A stretch of DNA of 64,000 nt, taken from contig JARHZA010000001.1 of the NCBI GenBank assembly GCA_029258375.1, positions 186,001 to 250,000 of the forward strand, given 5' to 3'. The notes below the pieces were generated by a model, which saw only the letters and a list, made by a program, of their open reading frames with translations, ran no database searches and was not told the origin of the DNA. Made by a program: the position numbers and the translations under genes. This stretch comes from Eubacterium sp. GTDB taxonomy: Bacteria > Bacillota > Clostridia > Oscillospirales > Acutalibacteraceae. Below are positions 26,530 through 35,477 of the stretch, one piece after another (the stretch's first letter is position 1; every line of letters begins with the position of its first letter).

Positions 26530-26553
26530 AAGCACCTACTTTTGCAGGTGCTT
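26530..26553 (-). terminator. Intrinsic terminator after glmU
   Basis: AAGCACCT and AGGTGCTT form an 8-bp stem with T-rich sequence following on the minus strand. Confidence 0.75.
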
Positions 26554-26567
26554 AAAATTTGTTTATA

Positions 26568-27947
26568 TTATTCCATACCTTTGTATGGTTTTTTGATTGT
26601 TACCCAACCTTCTTTGTTAACTTGCTTTGCTCTTGCAATAGAAAGTGCGTTTGTAGGCACGTTATCTGTAATTGTTGAGCCAGCAGCAGTAAATGCAAAG
26701 TCGCCAATTTCAACAGGGGCAATAAGGTTTGTGTTGCAGCCAAGGAATACGTGGTTGCCAATTTTGCAACGGTGCTTGTTTTTACCGTCATAGTTAACAG
26801 TAACTGTACCACAACCAAAGTTAACATCTCTGCCAACATCAGAATCACCAATGTAAGTTAAGTGAGCACACTTTGTGCCTTCGCCAACAACAGAATTTTT
26901 AACTTCAACAAAGTCTCCAATGTGAACATTTTTGCAAAGTTTGCTGCCAGTACGAACTTGAACGAATGGTCCGCAGTCAACGCCGTCTTCAACTTCACTA
27001 TCTGTAAGTTTAACGTTGTCAAGAATAACGTTGTTGCCAACGATTCCGTCTTTAATGTAAGAGTTAGGGCCAATAACGCAGTTTTCGCCAATAACAGTGT
27101 TACCAATGATAATTGTGTTAGGTAAAATTGTTGTGCCGTTACCAATTTTAACATCCATACCAATCATAATGCCGTCTGTGCAAGGCATATCAACACCGTT
27201 TTCCATATGTTTGTTATTGATATTTCTTCTCATAATAGTAGTTAAGTTGTTAAGCTGAACTCTATCGTTAGCACCAAGAATTACTTCGCTGTTTTCACAA
27301 ACATAAGCACCAACGTTCTCGCCCTTATTGATAAGGATTTCAAGGCTATCTGTAAGATAATATTCATTTTGAACGTTGTTGTTTGTAATGCGTTCAAGTG
27401 CATAAAGTAATTCTTTACCGTTAAACCAGTAAACACCTGCGTTTGATTCGTTTATAAGTTTTTCTTCTGCATTTGCGTCTTTATCTTCAACTATGCGAAG
27501 TAAAGTGCCGTTTTCGTCACGTTTAATGTGACCAATGCCTTTTAAGTCATCAACTAAAGCAGAAACAAGTGTAATTGCATTTTTGTTTTCTTCGTGGTAA
27601 GCAAAAGCCTTGTTAATTGTTTCAGCATCCATTAAAGGGCCATCGCCATTTAAAATTAAAATTTTGTCATCTTCGTGTTCCTTAATGAAATCTGTTGCCA
27701 TCATAACTGCGTGACCAGTTCCAAGTTGAGGATTTTGGTAAGCAGTTTTGATTCCTTCTGGAAGATAGTTTTCAAGAACTTCGTGTTCGTAACCTGTAAT
27801 AACACAAATATCTTCGCAACCAGCCTCTTTTACTGCACGAATAACGTATGAAATCATTGGTTCAAAAAGCATTTCGCACATTACTTTAGGGCCGTTAGCT
27901 TTCATTCTTGTACCCTTGCCGCCGGCAAGAATTATTGCACATTTCAT
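26568..27947 (-). CDS. glmU: Bifunctional GlmU: GlcN-1-P acetyltransferase / UDP-GlcNAc pyrophosphorylase
   Basis: Makes UDP-GlcNAc for peptidoglycan. The N-terminal nucleotidyltransferase has LAGGKGTRMKANGPKV and LNGDGPLMDAETI. A left-handed beta-helix of hexapeptide repeats fills about residues 250-440, with the acetyltransferase site around HLTYIGDSDVGRDVNFGCGT and NYDGKNKHRCKIG. Full length at 459 residues. It stands alone behind its own promoter and terminator; prs, a frequent neighbour, is absent. Confidence 0.95.
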   Translation of the reverse strand: MKCAIILAGGKGTRMKANGPKVMCEMLFEPMISYVIRAVKEAGCEDICVITGYEHEVLENYLPEGIKTAYQNPQLGTGHAVMMATDFIKEHEDDKILILNGDGPLMDAETINKAFAYHEENKNAITLVSALVDDLKGIGHIKRDENGTLLRIVEDKDANAEEKLINESNAGVYWFNGKELLYALERITNNNVQNEYYLTDSLEILINKGENVGAYVCENSEVILGANDRVQLNNLTTIMRRNINNKHMENGVDMPCTDGIMIGMDVKIGNGTTILPNTIIIGNTVIGENCVIGPNSYIKDGIVGNNVILDNVKLTDSEVEDGVDCGPFVQVRTGSKLCKNVHIGDFVEVKNSVVGEGTKCAHLTYIGDSDVGRDVNFGCGTVTVNYDGKNKHRCKIGNHVFLGCNTNLIAPVEIGDFAFTAAGSTITDNVPTNALSIARAKQVNKEGWVTIKKPYKGME

Positions 27948-27997
27948 TGTTTTATGATCTCCTTTAATTTAAAGTTATTTTCGCTATAACGCTAACA

Positions 27998-28026
27998 ATT
28001 ATGCACCAAACGATTTTTATTTTCAA
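27998..28026 (-). promoter_or_regulatory. Probable promoter of glmU
   Basis: Minus strand TTGAAA (28026-28021), 17 bp, CATAAT (28003-27998). Confidence 0.55.
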
Positions 28027-28074
28027 TATATTTTGCCATAAAATTTGATTATGTGAAAATTTTACAAAATTTGT

Positions 28075-28103
28075 TTGTAATTTAATAAACATTATGTTAT
28101 AAT
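28075..28103 (+). promoter_or_regulatory. Promoter of ppdK
   Basis: TTGTAA (28075-28080), 17 bp, TATAAT (28098-28103) with a TGT extension: a strong housekeeping promoter. The roughly 60-nt leader holds an imperfect dyad TTATACT-GAAG-AGTATAGTAA. Confidence 0.8.
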
Positions 28104-28169
28104 ACTGTCGCATTATACTGAAGAGTATAGTAATTAAGTAAGTAATATTTATTAGGAGGTACTCAATTT

Positions 28170-30797
28170 ATGAGCCACAAGTATGTTTATTTGTTCTCTG
28201 AAGGCGATGCTTCAATGAGAGAGCTCCTTGGTGGTAAAGGTGCAAACCTTGCTGAAATGACAAAACTTGGTCTTCCAGTTCCACAGGGCTTTACTATTTC
28301 AACTGAAGCTTGTACTCAATATTATGAGGACGGTAGAAGAATTAACGATGACATTCAGGCAGAAATCCTTGAATACATCAAGAAGATGGAAGAAATCACT
28401 GGTATGAAATTCGGTGATAAAGAAAATCCTCTTCTTGTATCAGTTCGTTCAGGTGCTCGTGCATCAATGCCTGGTATGATGGATACAATCCTTAACCTTG
28501 GTCTTAACGAAGACGTTGTTGAAGTTCTTGCTAAAAAATCAGGCAACCCTCGTTGGGCTTGGGACTGCTACAGAAGATTCATTCAAATGTATTCTGACGT
28601 AGTTATGGAAGTTGGTAAGAAGTATTTTGAACAACTTATCGACGAAATGAAAGAAGCTAAGGGTGTTACTCAGGACGTAGATCTTACTGCTGAAGACCTT
28701 AAGGTTCTTGCTGATCAGTTTAAGGCTGAATACAAAGAAAAAATCGGCGAAGACTTCCCAACAGATCCAGTTGATCAGTTAATGGGCGCTGTTAAAGCTG
28801 TTTTCCGTTCATGGGACAACCCTCGTGCAAACGTATACCGTCGTATGAACGAAATCCCTTACTCATGGGGTACTGCTGTTAACGTACAGATGATGGCATT
28901 CGGTAACATGGGTGATACATCAGGTACTGGTGTTGCATTTACTCGTGACCCAGCTACTGGTGAAAAGAAACTTATGGGTGAATTCCTTCTTAACGCACAA
29001 GGTGAAGACGTTGTTGCTGGTGTTAGAACTCCACAACCTATCGCTCAACTTGCAGAAGTTATGCCAGAATGTTTCGCACAATTCCAAGAAATTTGTTCTA
29101 TCCTTGAAAATCACTACCGTGATATGCAAGATATGGAATTTACAATCCAAGATAAGAAGCTCTATATGCTTCAAACAAGAAATGGTAAGAGAACTGCAAC
29201 TGCTGCTCTTAACATTGCTTGCGACCTTCTTGATGAAGGTTTAATTACAGAAGAAGAAGCTGTTCTTCGTGTAGAACCAAAGCAACTTGATGCTCTTCTT
29301 CACCCACAATTCGACGCTAAGGCTCTTAAAGCAGCTACTCCAGTTGCTAAGGCTCTTGCTGCTTCTCCAGGTGCTGCTTGTGGTAAAGTTGTATTCTCTG
29401 CAGAAGATGCAAAAGAATGGGCTGAAAGAGGCGAAAAAGTTGTTCTTGTTCGTCTTGAAACATCACCAGAAGATATCGAAGGTATGGTTGCTGCAGAAGG
29501 TATCCTTACTGTTCGTGGTGGTATGACATCTCACGCTGCAGTAGTTGCTCGTGGTATGGGTACTTGCTGCGTATCTGGTTGTGGCGAAATCAAAATGGAC
29601 GAAGAAAACAAGAAGTTTGAACTTGCTGGCAGAACTTATGTTGAAGGTGATTACATTTCACTTGATGGTTCAACAGGTGCTATCTATGGTGAAGCTATCG
29701 CAACAGTTGCTGCTGATACAAACTCAGGTAACTTCGGTCGTTTCATGGCTCTTGCTGATAAATACAGAACTCTTAAAGTTCGTACAAATGCTGATAACCC
29801 TCGTGATACAGCTCAAGCTGTTGCATACGGTGCAGAAGGTATCGGTCTTTGCCGTACAGAGCATATGTTCTTTGAAGGCGACAGAATTAAGTCAATCCGT
29901 AAGATGATCGTTGCTAAGACTGCTGAAGCTCGTGAAGCAGCTCTTAACGAAATCCTTCCTCTTCAACAAGGTGACTTCGAAGCTATGTACAAGGAACTTG
30001 CTGGTCGTCCAATGACAATCCGTTTCCTTGACCCACCTCTTCACGAATTCGTTCCTCAAAAAGAAGAAGAAATTGCTGAACTTGCTAATGAACTTGGCAT
30101 GACAGTTGAAGATCTTAAAGCTGTTTGTGATTCACTTCACGAAACAAACCCAATGATGGGCCACAGAGGTCTTCGTCTTGCAGTTACATATCCTGAAATT
30201 GCTGTTATGCAAACAAAGGCTGTTATCCGTGCTGCAATCAACGTTATGAAAGAAACAGGCACAGCAATCGTTCCTGAAATTATGATTCCACTTTCATGTG
30301 ATACAAAAGAACTTAAGTTCGTTAAGGACGTTGTTGTTAAAACTGCTGATGCTGAAATCGCTGCAGCAGGCGTTGAATTAAAATATGAAGTTGGTACAAT
30401 GATCGAAATTCCTCGTGCTGCTCTTACAGCTGATGAAATCGCTAAAGAAGCTGAATTCTTCTGCTTCGGTACTAACGACCTTACTCAGATGACTTATGGC
30501 TTCAGCCGTGACGATGCTGGTAAGTTCCTTGACAGCTACTATGATGCTAAGATCTTCGAAGCTGATCCATTCGCAAGACTTGACACAGTTGGTGTTGGTA
30601 AGCTTATGAAGATGGCAGTAGAACTTGGTAAGAAGACTCGTCCAGAAATGCACTTTGGTATCTGCGGTGAACACGGCGGTGACCCAAGCTCAGTAGAATT
30701 CTGTCACGAAATTGGTCTTGATTATGTATCTTGCTCACCATTCAGAGTGCCAATCGCTCGTCTTGCTGCTGCTCAAGCTGCAATCAAGAACAAGTAA
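28170..30797 (+). CDS. ppdK: Pyruvate, phosphate dikinase
   Basis: Interconverts pyruvate + ATP + Pi and PEP + AMP + PPi, used by many anaerobes in place of or beside pyruvate kinase. The N-terminal nucleotide-binding domain begins GDASMRELLGGKGANLAEMT. The swivelling phospho-His domain has GGMTSHAAVVARGMG near residue 455. The C-terminal PEP domain has FCFGTNDLTQMTYGFSRDD and a catalytic-Cys motif GICGEHGGDP. 875 residues. AGGAGG precedes the ATG. Codon choice is visibly richer in C-ending codons than in neighbouring genes, consistent with high expression. Confidence 0.97.
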   Translation: MSHKYVYLFSEGDASMRELLGGKGANLAEMTKLGLPVPQGFTISTEACTQYYEDGRRINDDIQAEILEYIKKMEEITGMKFGDKENPLLVSVRSGARASMPGMMDTILNLGLNEDVVEVLAKKSGNPRWAWDCYRRFIQMYSDVVMEVGKKYFEQLIDEMKEAKGVTQDVDLTAEDLKVLADQFKAEYKEKIGEDFPTDPVDQLMGAVKAVFRSWDNPRANVYRRMNEIPYSWGTAVNVQMMAFGNMGDTSGTGVAFTRDPATGEKKLMGEFLLNAQGEDVVAGVRTPQPIAQLAEVMPECFAQFQEICSILENHYRDMQDMEFTIQDKKLYMLQTRNGKRTATAALNIACDLLDEGLITEEEAVLRVEPKQLDALLHPQFDAKALKAATPVAKALAASPGAACGKVVFSAEDAKEWAERGEKVVLVRLETSPEDIEGMVAAEGILTVRGGMTSHAAVVARGMGTCCVSGCGEIKMDEENKKFELAGRTYVEGDYISLDGSTGAIYGEAIATVAADTNSGNFGRFMALADKYRTLKVRTNADNPRDTAQAVAYGAEGIGLCRTEHMFFEGDRIKSIRKMIVAKTAEAREAALNEILPLQQGDFEAMYKELAGRPMTIRFLDPPLHEFVPQKEEEIAELANELGMTVEDLKAVCDSLHETNPMMGHRGLRLAVTYPEIAVMQTKAVIRAAINVMKETGTAIVPEIMIPLSCDTKELKFVKDVVVKTADAEIAAAGVELKYEVGTMIEIPRAALTADEIAKEAEFFCFGTNDLTQMTYGFSRDDAGKFLDSYYDAKIFEADPFARLDTVGVGKLMKMAVELGKKTRPEMHFGICGEHGGDPSSVEFCHEIGLDYVSCSPFRVPIARLAAAQAAIKNK

Positions 30798-30844
30798 TTT
30801 ATTGCTTACTTAATTTGTCTTTAACAAAATAAAGATATAACATT

Positions 30845-30874
30845 TGCCTGCCGTTCTTCGGCAGGCATTTTTTT
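30845..30874 (+). terminator. Intrinsic terminator after ppdK
   Basis: TGCCTGCCG and CGGCAGGCA form a GC-rich 9-bp stem followed by seven T. Confidence 0.93.
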
Positions 30875-30939
30875 GTTATATATGTAATATAAATGTTTTA
30901 ATACTATTATTTTTATTTCATAATAATATAAATTTGCAT

Positions 30940-30979
30940 AAAAAAAGCACAACTTAAAGAGTTATCAATAAGTTGTGCT
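30940..30979 (-). terminator. Intrinsic terminator, minus strand
   Basis: AGCACAACTT and AAGTTGTGCT form a 10-bp stem with a 14-base loop; a T run follows on the minus strand. It ends the phosphodiesterase-like gene. Confidence 0.8.
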
Positions 30980-31001
30980 AATTTTTTGTTAATTTTTAAA
31001 A

Positions 31002-32015
31002 TTACTTAATTGCATAATTTAAGTTTTCTTCTGTCATTTCTATTTGTTTGTTGCAAGCAATCCATGTTGTTCTTTCGTGCTTACTTTGTCCACCATGACC
31101 TTTTTTCTTTCCACCGTGGTCAGTGCTTATAACAATAAGCCAATCTTCTTCATCGTATGTGCTTCTTGAAGATATTGCATCAAGAACAATTTTGCCAAAC
31201 TCATCAGCATCTTTGCAAGCCTTAACGTAATCTTTGTTTGAATTTGAAAATCCTGTATCGTGACCTGCATGGTCTGTGTGTTCAAATGTAAAGAATATTA
31301 CGTCTGGATCTTCAAGTGCAGTTTTTTGAATATTTTCAGGTTTTGAAACATATTTAAGCACTTGGTATAAGGTTGCCTCATCATCAATTTGGTGTGTATA
31401 TGTAATTGGAAGACCTCTTTCAATTGAATCAACAGTATCATTAAAATAAGATAATTTTGTATGTTCTCTCCAAGAAGTTGTAAAAGAAGCGGCCTTTCCT
31501 TGCTCTGCAAGTTTTGTTAAGAATGTTTTTGCCTCAAGATTTTTCTTTGCGCCGTTGTCAACTAATCCGTTGTAGTCGCCCCAACCACCAGTTAACATTG
31601 CACTCCAACTTGGTGCAGTTGATGTTGCTTGTTCATTAACACCAGCAACGCCACCAGAAAATGCGTAATAAAGACCACCTTCGTTTTTAATTTGCATTAC
31701 GGCACTGTTTTTGTTATCCATAATGTTTTTTAAACCGTCAACACGGTAGCCGTCATAGCCCATAAACATTGCTTTTTTTACTTTTTTACCTTCTGGAAGA
31801 GGTGATTCAAAATGATCCATAATAATTTTGTGGATAATTGTTTGTGGCAATGATTGTTCATATTCGTTATCAAAGATAGCCATATTTTTAACTTCTTCAA
31901 CATACTCATCATTGCTCATTTTTTCTCTTGGTCCAGAACAGGCAGCAAAAGAGATAGCAAGTGTGCTTGCTAAGCCAAGTGCAATACAGTTCTTTACGAT
32001 TCTTTTTAGTTTCAT
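31002..32015 (-). CDS. Alkaline phosphatase-superfamily lipoprotein (type I phosphodiesterase-like)
   Basis: 337 residues. A lipoprotein signal ending SFAAC (Cys 26) anchors it outside the membrane. Nucleotide pyrophosphatase/phosphodiesterase features follow: GYDGYRVDGL, the nucleophile region TSTAPSWSAMLTGG, then HTDHAGHDTGFSN and STDHGGKKKGHGG supplying Asp/His metal ligands. Substrate is unknown; extracellular phosphate or nucleotide scavenging is plausible. AGGAGG precedes the ATG. Single gene. Confidence 0.82.
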   Translation of the reverse strand: MKLKRIVKNCIALGLASTLAISFAACSGPREKMSNDEYVEEVKNMAIFDNEYEQSLPQTIIHKIIMDHFESPLPEGKKVKKAMFMGYDGYRVDGLKNIMDNKNSAVMQIKNEGGLYYAFSGGVAGVNEQATSTAPSWSAMLTGGWGDYNGLVDNGAKKNLEAKTFLTKLAEQGKAASFTTSWREHTKLSYFNDTVDSIERGLPITYTHQIDDEATLYQVLKYVSKPENIQKTALEDPDVIFFTFEHTDHAGHDTGFSNSNKDYVKACKDADEFGKIVLDAISSRSTYDEEDWLIVISTDHGGKKKGHGGQSKHERTTWIACNKQIEMTEENLNYAIK

Positions 32016-32051
32016 ATCTTCCTCCTAAGATATACATTGACCCCGAAGTGT

Positions 32052-32081
32052 ATTTTATCATATATTTTTATATTTATACAA
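32052..32081 (-). promoter_or_regulatory. Probable promoter of phosphodiesterase lipoprotein
   Basis: Minus strand TTGTAT (32081-32076), 18 bp, TAAAAT (32057-32052) with a TGA extension. Confidence 0.5.
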
Positions 32082-32289
32082 TTAACAAAAATCACAAAAA
32101 ATAAAACTTTTGATTGTGCAAAATACAAATAGAACAATAGTTTTTAATTGTTAAGAAATAATACGTGATAAAATACCATATTATGTATATTTATTTATAA
32201 AAAAACTTTATTTAGTGGTTTATTTATAATTTTTATGTATATTGTGTTAAAAGTTTGTTAAAACAAGCACAACAAAAACTGTAATATTG
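32082..32289. other. Gene-free divergent intergenic
   Basis: The rest of the 390-bp gap between the divergent lipoprotein and permease genes. I see no gene here and, notably, no purine riboswitch. Confidence 0.6.
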
Positions 32290-32318
32290 TTGAATTGTGT
32301 AGAAATAATTGTTATAAT
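32290..32318 (+). promoter_or_regulatory. Promoter of purine permease
   Basis: TTGAAT (32290-32295), 17 bp, TATAAT (32313-32318) with a TGT extension. A small hairpin GACAA-CTCA-TTGTC lies in the leader at 32366-32379. Confidence 0.78.
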
Positions 32319-32404
32319 TATTTAGTTGATTATTATGTTTAGTTATGTAATTATCATTATCAAAAGACAACTCATTGTCACAAAAAATTAAAGGAGAATT
32401 TTCA

Positions 32405-33775
32405 ATGGAAAAAATCTTTAAGTTGAAAGAAAATGGCACTACTGTCAAAACTGAAGTCATTGCCGGTATTACAACTTTCTTGTCAATGGCATACATTTTA
32501 GTTGTAAACCCAAATCTTCTCTCAGCCGCTGGTATGGACGCTCAAGCAGTTTTCGCTGCAACAGCTGTTTCTGCTGCATTTGCAACACTTATTATGGCGT
32601 TTTATGCTAACTATCCTGTTGCACTTGCTTCTGGTATGGGTCTTAACGCATACTTCGCATTTACTGTTGTTCCACAACTTGCTGAACAAGGTGTGGAAAA
32701 TCCTTGGCAAGTAGCATTAACTGCTATTTTAGTTGAAGGTATTATCTTCATCATTTTATCATTATTCAAATTCCGTGAAACACTTGTAAACAAAGTTCCT
32801 GCAAACCTTAAATATGGTATTTCAGCAGGTATTGGTTTGTTTATTGTAATTGTTGCATTAAAAGGTGCAGGAATCACAATCGGCAACGAAGCAACATTAG
32901 TTGGTTTAGGTGATCTTTCATCTGCTCCAGTTTATTTAGCTTTATTAGGTGTTATCATCATTGCTATTTTATGGCACTTTAATGTAAAAGGCGCTATCTT
33001 AATTGGTATCGTAGCAACATGGATTTTTGGTATGATTGCTGAAGTTTGTGGTGTTCCAGTTGGAGAATTCTCTTTAATTCCTGACTTCTCAAACTACGCT
33101 TTATTTGCTCCACTTCAAAAGATGGGCACAGAAACATTATTCAAATTTGATTTTGCTTTTGTTGCTAAAAACGTAGTTAATTTCTCAGTTATCGTATTTG
33201 CATTCTTATTTGTAGATTTATTTGACACAGTAGGTACTCTTATTGGTGTTGCTCAGCAAGGTAACTTATTAAACGAAAAAGGCGAACTTCCAAGAGTTGG
33301 CCGAGCATTAGCAGCAGACGCTATTGGTACTTGCGCTGGTGCTTGTTTAGGTACTTCAACAGTAACTTCATTCGTTGAATCAACAACTGGTGTTGCTGCT
33401 GGTGGTCGCACAGGTTTAACTGCTGCAACTTCTGCTATTATGTTTATTTTAGCACTTCCACTTTACCCAATCTTCTTAGCAATTCCTTCATTTGCAACTG
33501 CACCTGCTTTAATCTTTGTTGGTCTTTTAATGTTAAAGAACATTACAAAGATGAATTTTGATGATGATATTGCAGACACAGTTGGTGGTTTCTTTGCTAT
33601 CATTATGATGCCATTCTCATACTCAATTGCAACAGGTATTATGTTTGGTATTATCTCTTGGGTAGTTCTTAAAGTATTCACTGGCAAAATTAAAGATGTT
33701 CACCCAGTTATGTGGGTATCATTTGCTTTATTCGTAGTTAGAATTGTAACTATTGTTTTGGGCGTTGCATCTTAA
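32405..33775 (+). CDS. NCS2-family purine permease (AzgA/PbuG type)
   Basis: Proton-linked uptake of hypoxanthine, guanine or adenine. 456 residues with about 12 to 14 membrane segments. AzgA-type signatures are TFLSMAYILVVNP, GMGLNAYFAF, FVDLFDTVGTLIGVA and GTSTVTSFVESTTGVAAGGRTGLTA. ATG at 32405 is chosen for AAGGAG seven bases upstream. The leader shows no purine aptamer. Exact base specificity cannot be told. Confidence 0.92.
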   Translation: MEKIFKLKENGTTVKTEVIAGITTFLSMAYILVVNPNLLSAAGMDAQAVFAATAVSAAFATLIMAFYANYPVALASGMGLNAYFAFTVVPQLAEQGVENPWQVALTAILVEGIIFIILSLFKFRETLVNKVPANLKYGISAGIGLFIVIVALKGAGITIGNEATLVGLGDLSSAPVYLALLGVIIIAILWHFNVKGAILIGIVATWIFGMIAEVCGVPVGEFSLIPDFSNYALFAPLQKMGTETLFKFDFAFVAKNVVNFSVIVFAFLFVDLFDTVGTLIGVAQQGNLLNEKGELPRVGRALAADAIGTCAGACLGTSTVTSFVESTTGVAAGGRTGLTAATSAIMFILALPLYPIFLAIPSFATAPALIFVGLLMLKNITKMNFDDDIADTVGGFFAIIMMPFSYSIATGIMFGIISWVVLKVFTGKIKDVHPVMWVSFALFVVRIVTIVLGVAS

Positions 33776-33791
33776 TTTAACTTTAATTTTT

Positions 33792-33822
33792 AGTCCTCAT
33801 TCTTTTGAATGGGGACTTTTTC
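33792..33822 (+). terminator. Intrinsic terminator after permease
   Basis: AGTCCTCATTC pairs with GAATGGGGACT (one G-U) over 11 bp with a TTTT loop and T-rich tail. Confidence 0.85.
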
Positions 33823-33891
33823 TATTTAAAAACAAATTTTTTATATATGTTTAAAAGAGTATAAAAACTTGCCTATATAATAATCGTTATA

Positions 33892-33920
33892 TTGAAATTG
33901 AAATTAAAATATTATATAAT
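33892..33920 (+). promoter_or_regulatory. Promoter of DUF1846 gene
   Basis: TTGAAA (33892-33897), 17 bp, TATAAT (33915-33920). Confidence 0.7.
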
Positions 33921-33972
33921 AATCAGTGGTTTATTTATATATAGAATTTAAGAAAATGGCTAGGTTTAGAAG

Positions 33973-35433
33973 ATGTATAAAATAGGTTTTGACAATGATA
34001 AGTATTTAAAAATGCAATCAAGCAGAATTCGTGAACGCATTGATGAATTCGGAGGAAAATTATATCTTGAATTTGGTGGCAAATTGTTTGATGACTACCA
34101 CGCATCAAGAGTTTTACCAGGTTTTCAGCCAGATAGTAAGTTGCAAATGCTTCTTCAACTTAAAGATCAAGCTGAAATTGTTATCGTAATTAGTGCCGAA
34201 GATATTGAAAAAAGCAAGGTTCGTGGCGATTTAGGTATAACTTATGATGCAGATACCGTTCGCCTTATTAAAGCATTTAACGAAAGAGGTTTTATGGTTG
34301 GCAGTGTTGTTTTAACAATGTATTCTGCTCATCCTCGTGTTGTTGCTTTTGAAGAAAAACTTAAAAAAATGGGCTATAAAGTTTACCATCATTATATGAT
34401 AGATGGTTACCCTTCTAATATCGCAAGAATTGTTAGTGATGAGGGCTACGGTAAAAATGATTATATAGAAACAAGTCGTTCACTTGTTGTTATAACTGCT
34501 CCAGGTCCAGGCAGTGGCAAAATGGCAACCTGCCTTTCACAACTTTATCACGAAAATAAGCGTGGCGTAAAATCAGGTTATGCTAAGTTTGAAACTTTCC
34601 CAATTTGGAATCTTCCATTAAATCACCCTGTTAACACAGCATATGAAGCTGCAACAGCAGATCTTAACGATGTAAATATGATTGACCCTTGGCATCTTGC
34701 TGCTTATGGAGAAACAACAGTTAACTATAATAGAGATGTAGAAATTTTTCCTGTTCTTAAAGCAACATTTGAACGCATTTATGGCGAATGTCCTTATAAA
34801 TCTCCAACAGATATGGGCGTTAATATGGTTGGTAATTGCATTATTGATGATGATGCAGTTTCAGAAGCTGCAAGACAAGAAATTATAAGAAGATATTTTG
34901 ATGCAAAATGCAATGCGGCAAAAGGCGCTAATAAAAAAGACGAAATTTATAAACTTGAACTTCTTATGAATCAGGCTGGCATTGGTGAAGAAGATAGAAA
35001 ATGTGCCGTTGTTGCAAGAAAAATTGCAGAAGAAACAGGCAAAGCCGCAGCAGCAATTGAACTTAATGATGGAACAATTATTACAGGCAAAACATCAAAA
35101 CTTTTGGGTTGTGCGTCTGCAATGCTTTTAAATGCACTTAAATATCTTGCAGGTATAGATGATGAGGTTCTTATGATTGTGCCAGAAGTAATTATGCCAA
35201 TTCAAGAACTCAAAGTTAATCATCTTGGCAACAATAATCCAAAATTACATATAGATGAAATTCTTATTGCACTTGCAATTTCAGCAGTTAGCGATAAAAA
35301 TGCTGCAGATGCTATGGCTCAGCTTTGTAATTTGCAAAATAGCGAAATGCACACATCTTGTATGCTTGCAGAAGTAGACCAAAGTGTTATGAAAAAACTC
35401 GGTATTCGTTTAACCGGCGAAGTAAAAAACTAA
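33973..35433 (+). CDS. DUF1846 family protein
   Basis: 486 residues, soluble. It matches my memory of the DUF1846 family (opening YKIGFDNDKYLKMQSSRIRERI, then GGKLYLEFGGKLFDDYHASR), widespread in Firmicutes with a solved structure but no firm function. A P-loop-like VITAPGPGSGKMATCLSQLYH near residues 172-193 suggests nucleotide or phosphate binding. The C-terminal half has an Ala-rich helical domain and VPEVIMPIQELKVNHLG. Read with the following GH20 gene (44-bp gap), perhaps one transcript. Confidence 0.85.
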   Translation: MYKIGFDNDKYLKMQSSRIRERIDEFGGKLYLEFGGKLFDDYHASRVLPGFQPDSKLQMLLQLKDQAEIVIVISAEDIEKSKVRGDLGITYDADTVRLIKAFNERGFMVGSVVLTMYSAHPRVVAFEEKLKKMGYKVYHHYMIDGYPSNIARIVSDEGYGKNDYIETSRSLVVITAPGPGSGKMATCLSQLYHENKRGVKSGYAKFETFPIWNLPLNHPVNTAYEAATADLNDVNMIDPWHLAAYGETTVNYNRDVEIFPVLKATFERIYGECPYKSPTDMGVNMVGNCIIDDDAVSEAARQEIIRRYFDAKCNAAKGANKKDEIYKLELLMNQAGIGEEDRKCAVVARKIAEETGKAAAAIELNDGTIITGKTSKLLGCASAMLLNALKYLAGIDDEVLMIVPEVIMPIQELKVNHLGNNNPKLHIDEILIALAISAVSDKNAADAMAQLCNLQNSEMHTSCMLAEVDQSVMKKLGIRLTGEVKN

Positions 35434-35477
35434 TTTAATATATGTGTTTTAAATATAAAATAAGTTGAGGGTGAAAA

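Larger units (their letters stand above)
26203..26567. other. Gene-free spacer with two terminators
   Basis: 365 bp between convergent genes. Apart from the terminators at 26336-26383 and 26530-26553 I see nothing in it. Confidence 0.6.

Noticed and set aside
32082-32404. Purine riboswitch upstream of the NCS2 permease
   Set aside because: The conserved purine-aptamer loops are not present, only AT-rich leader and one small hairpin.
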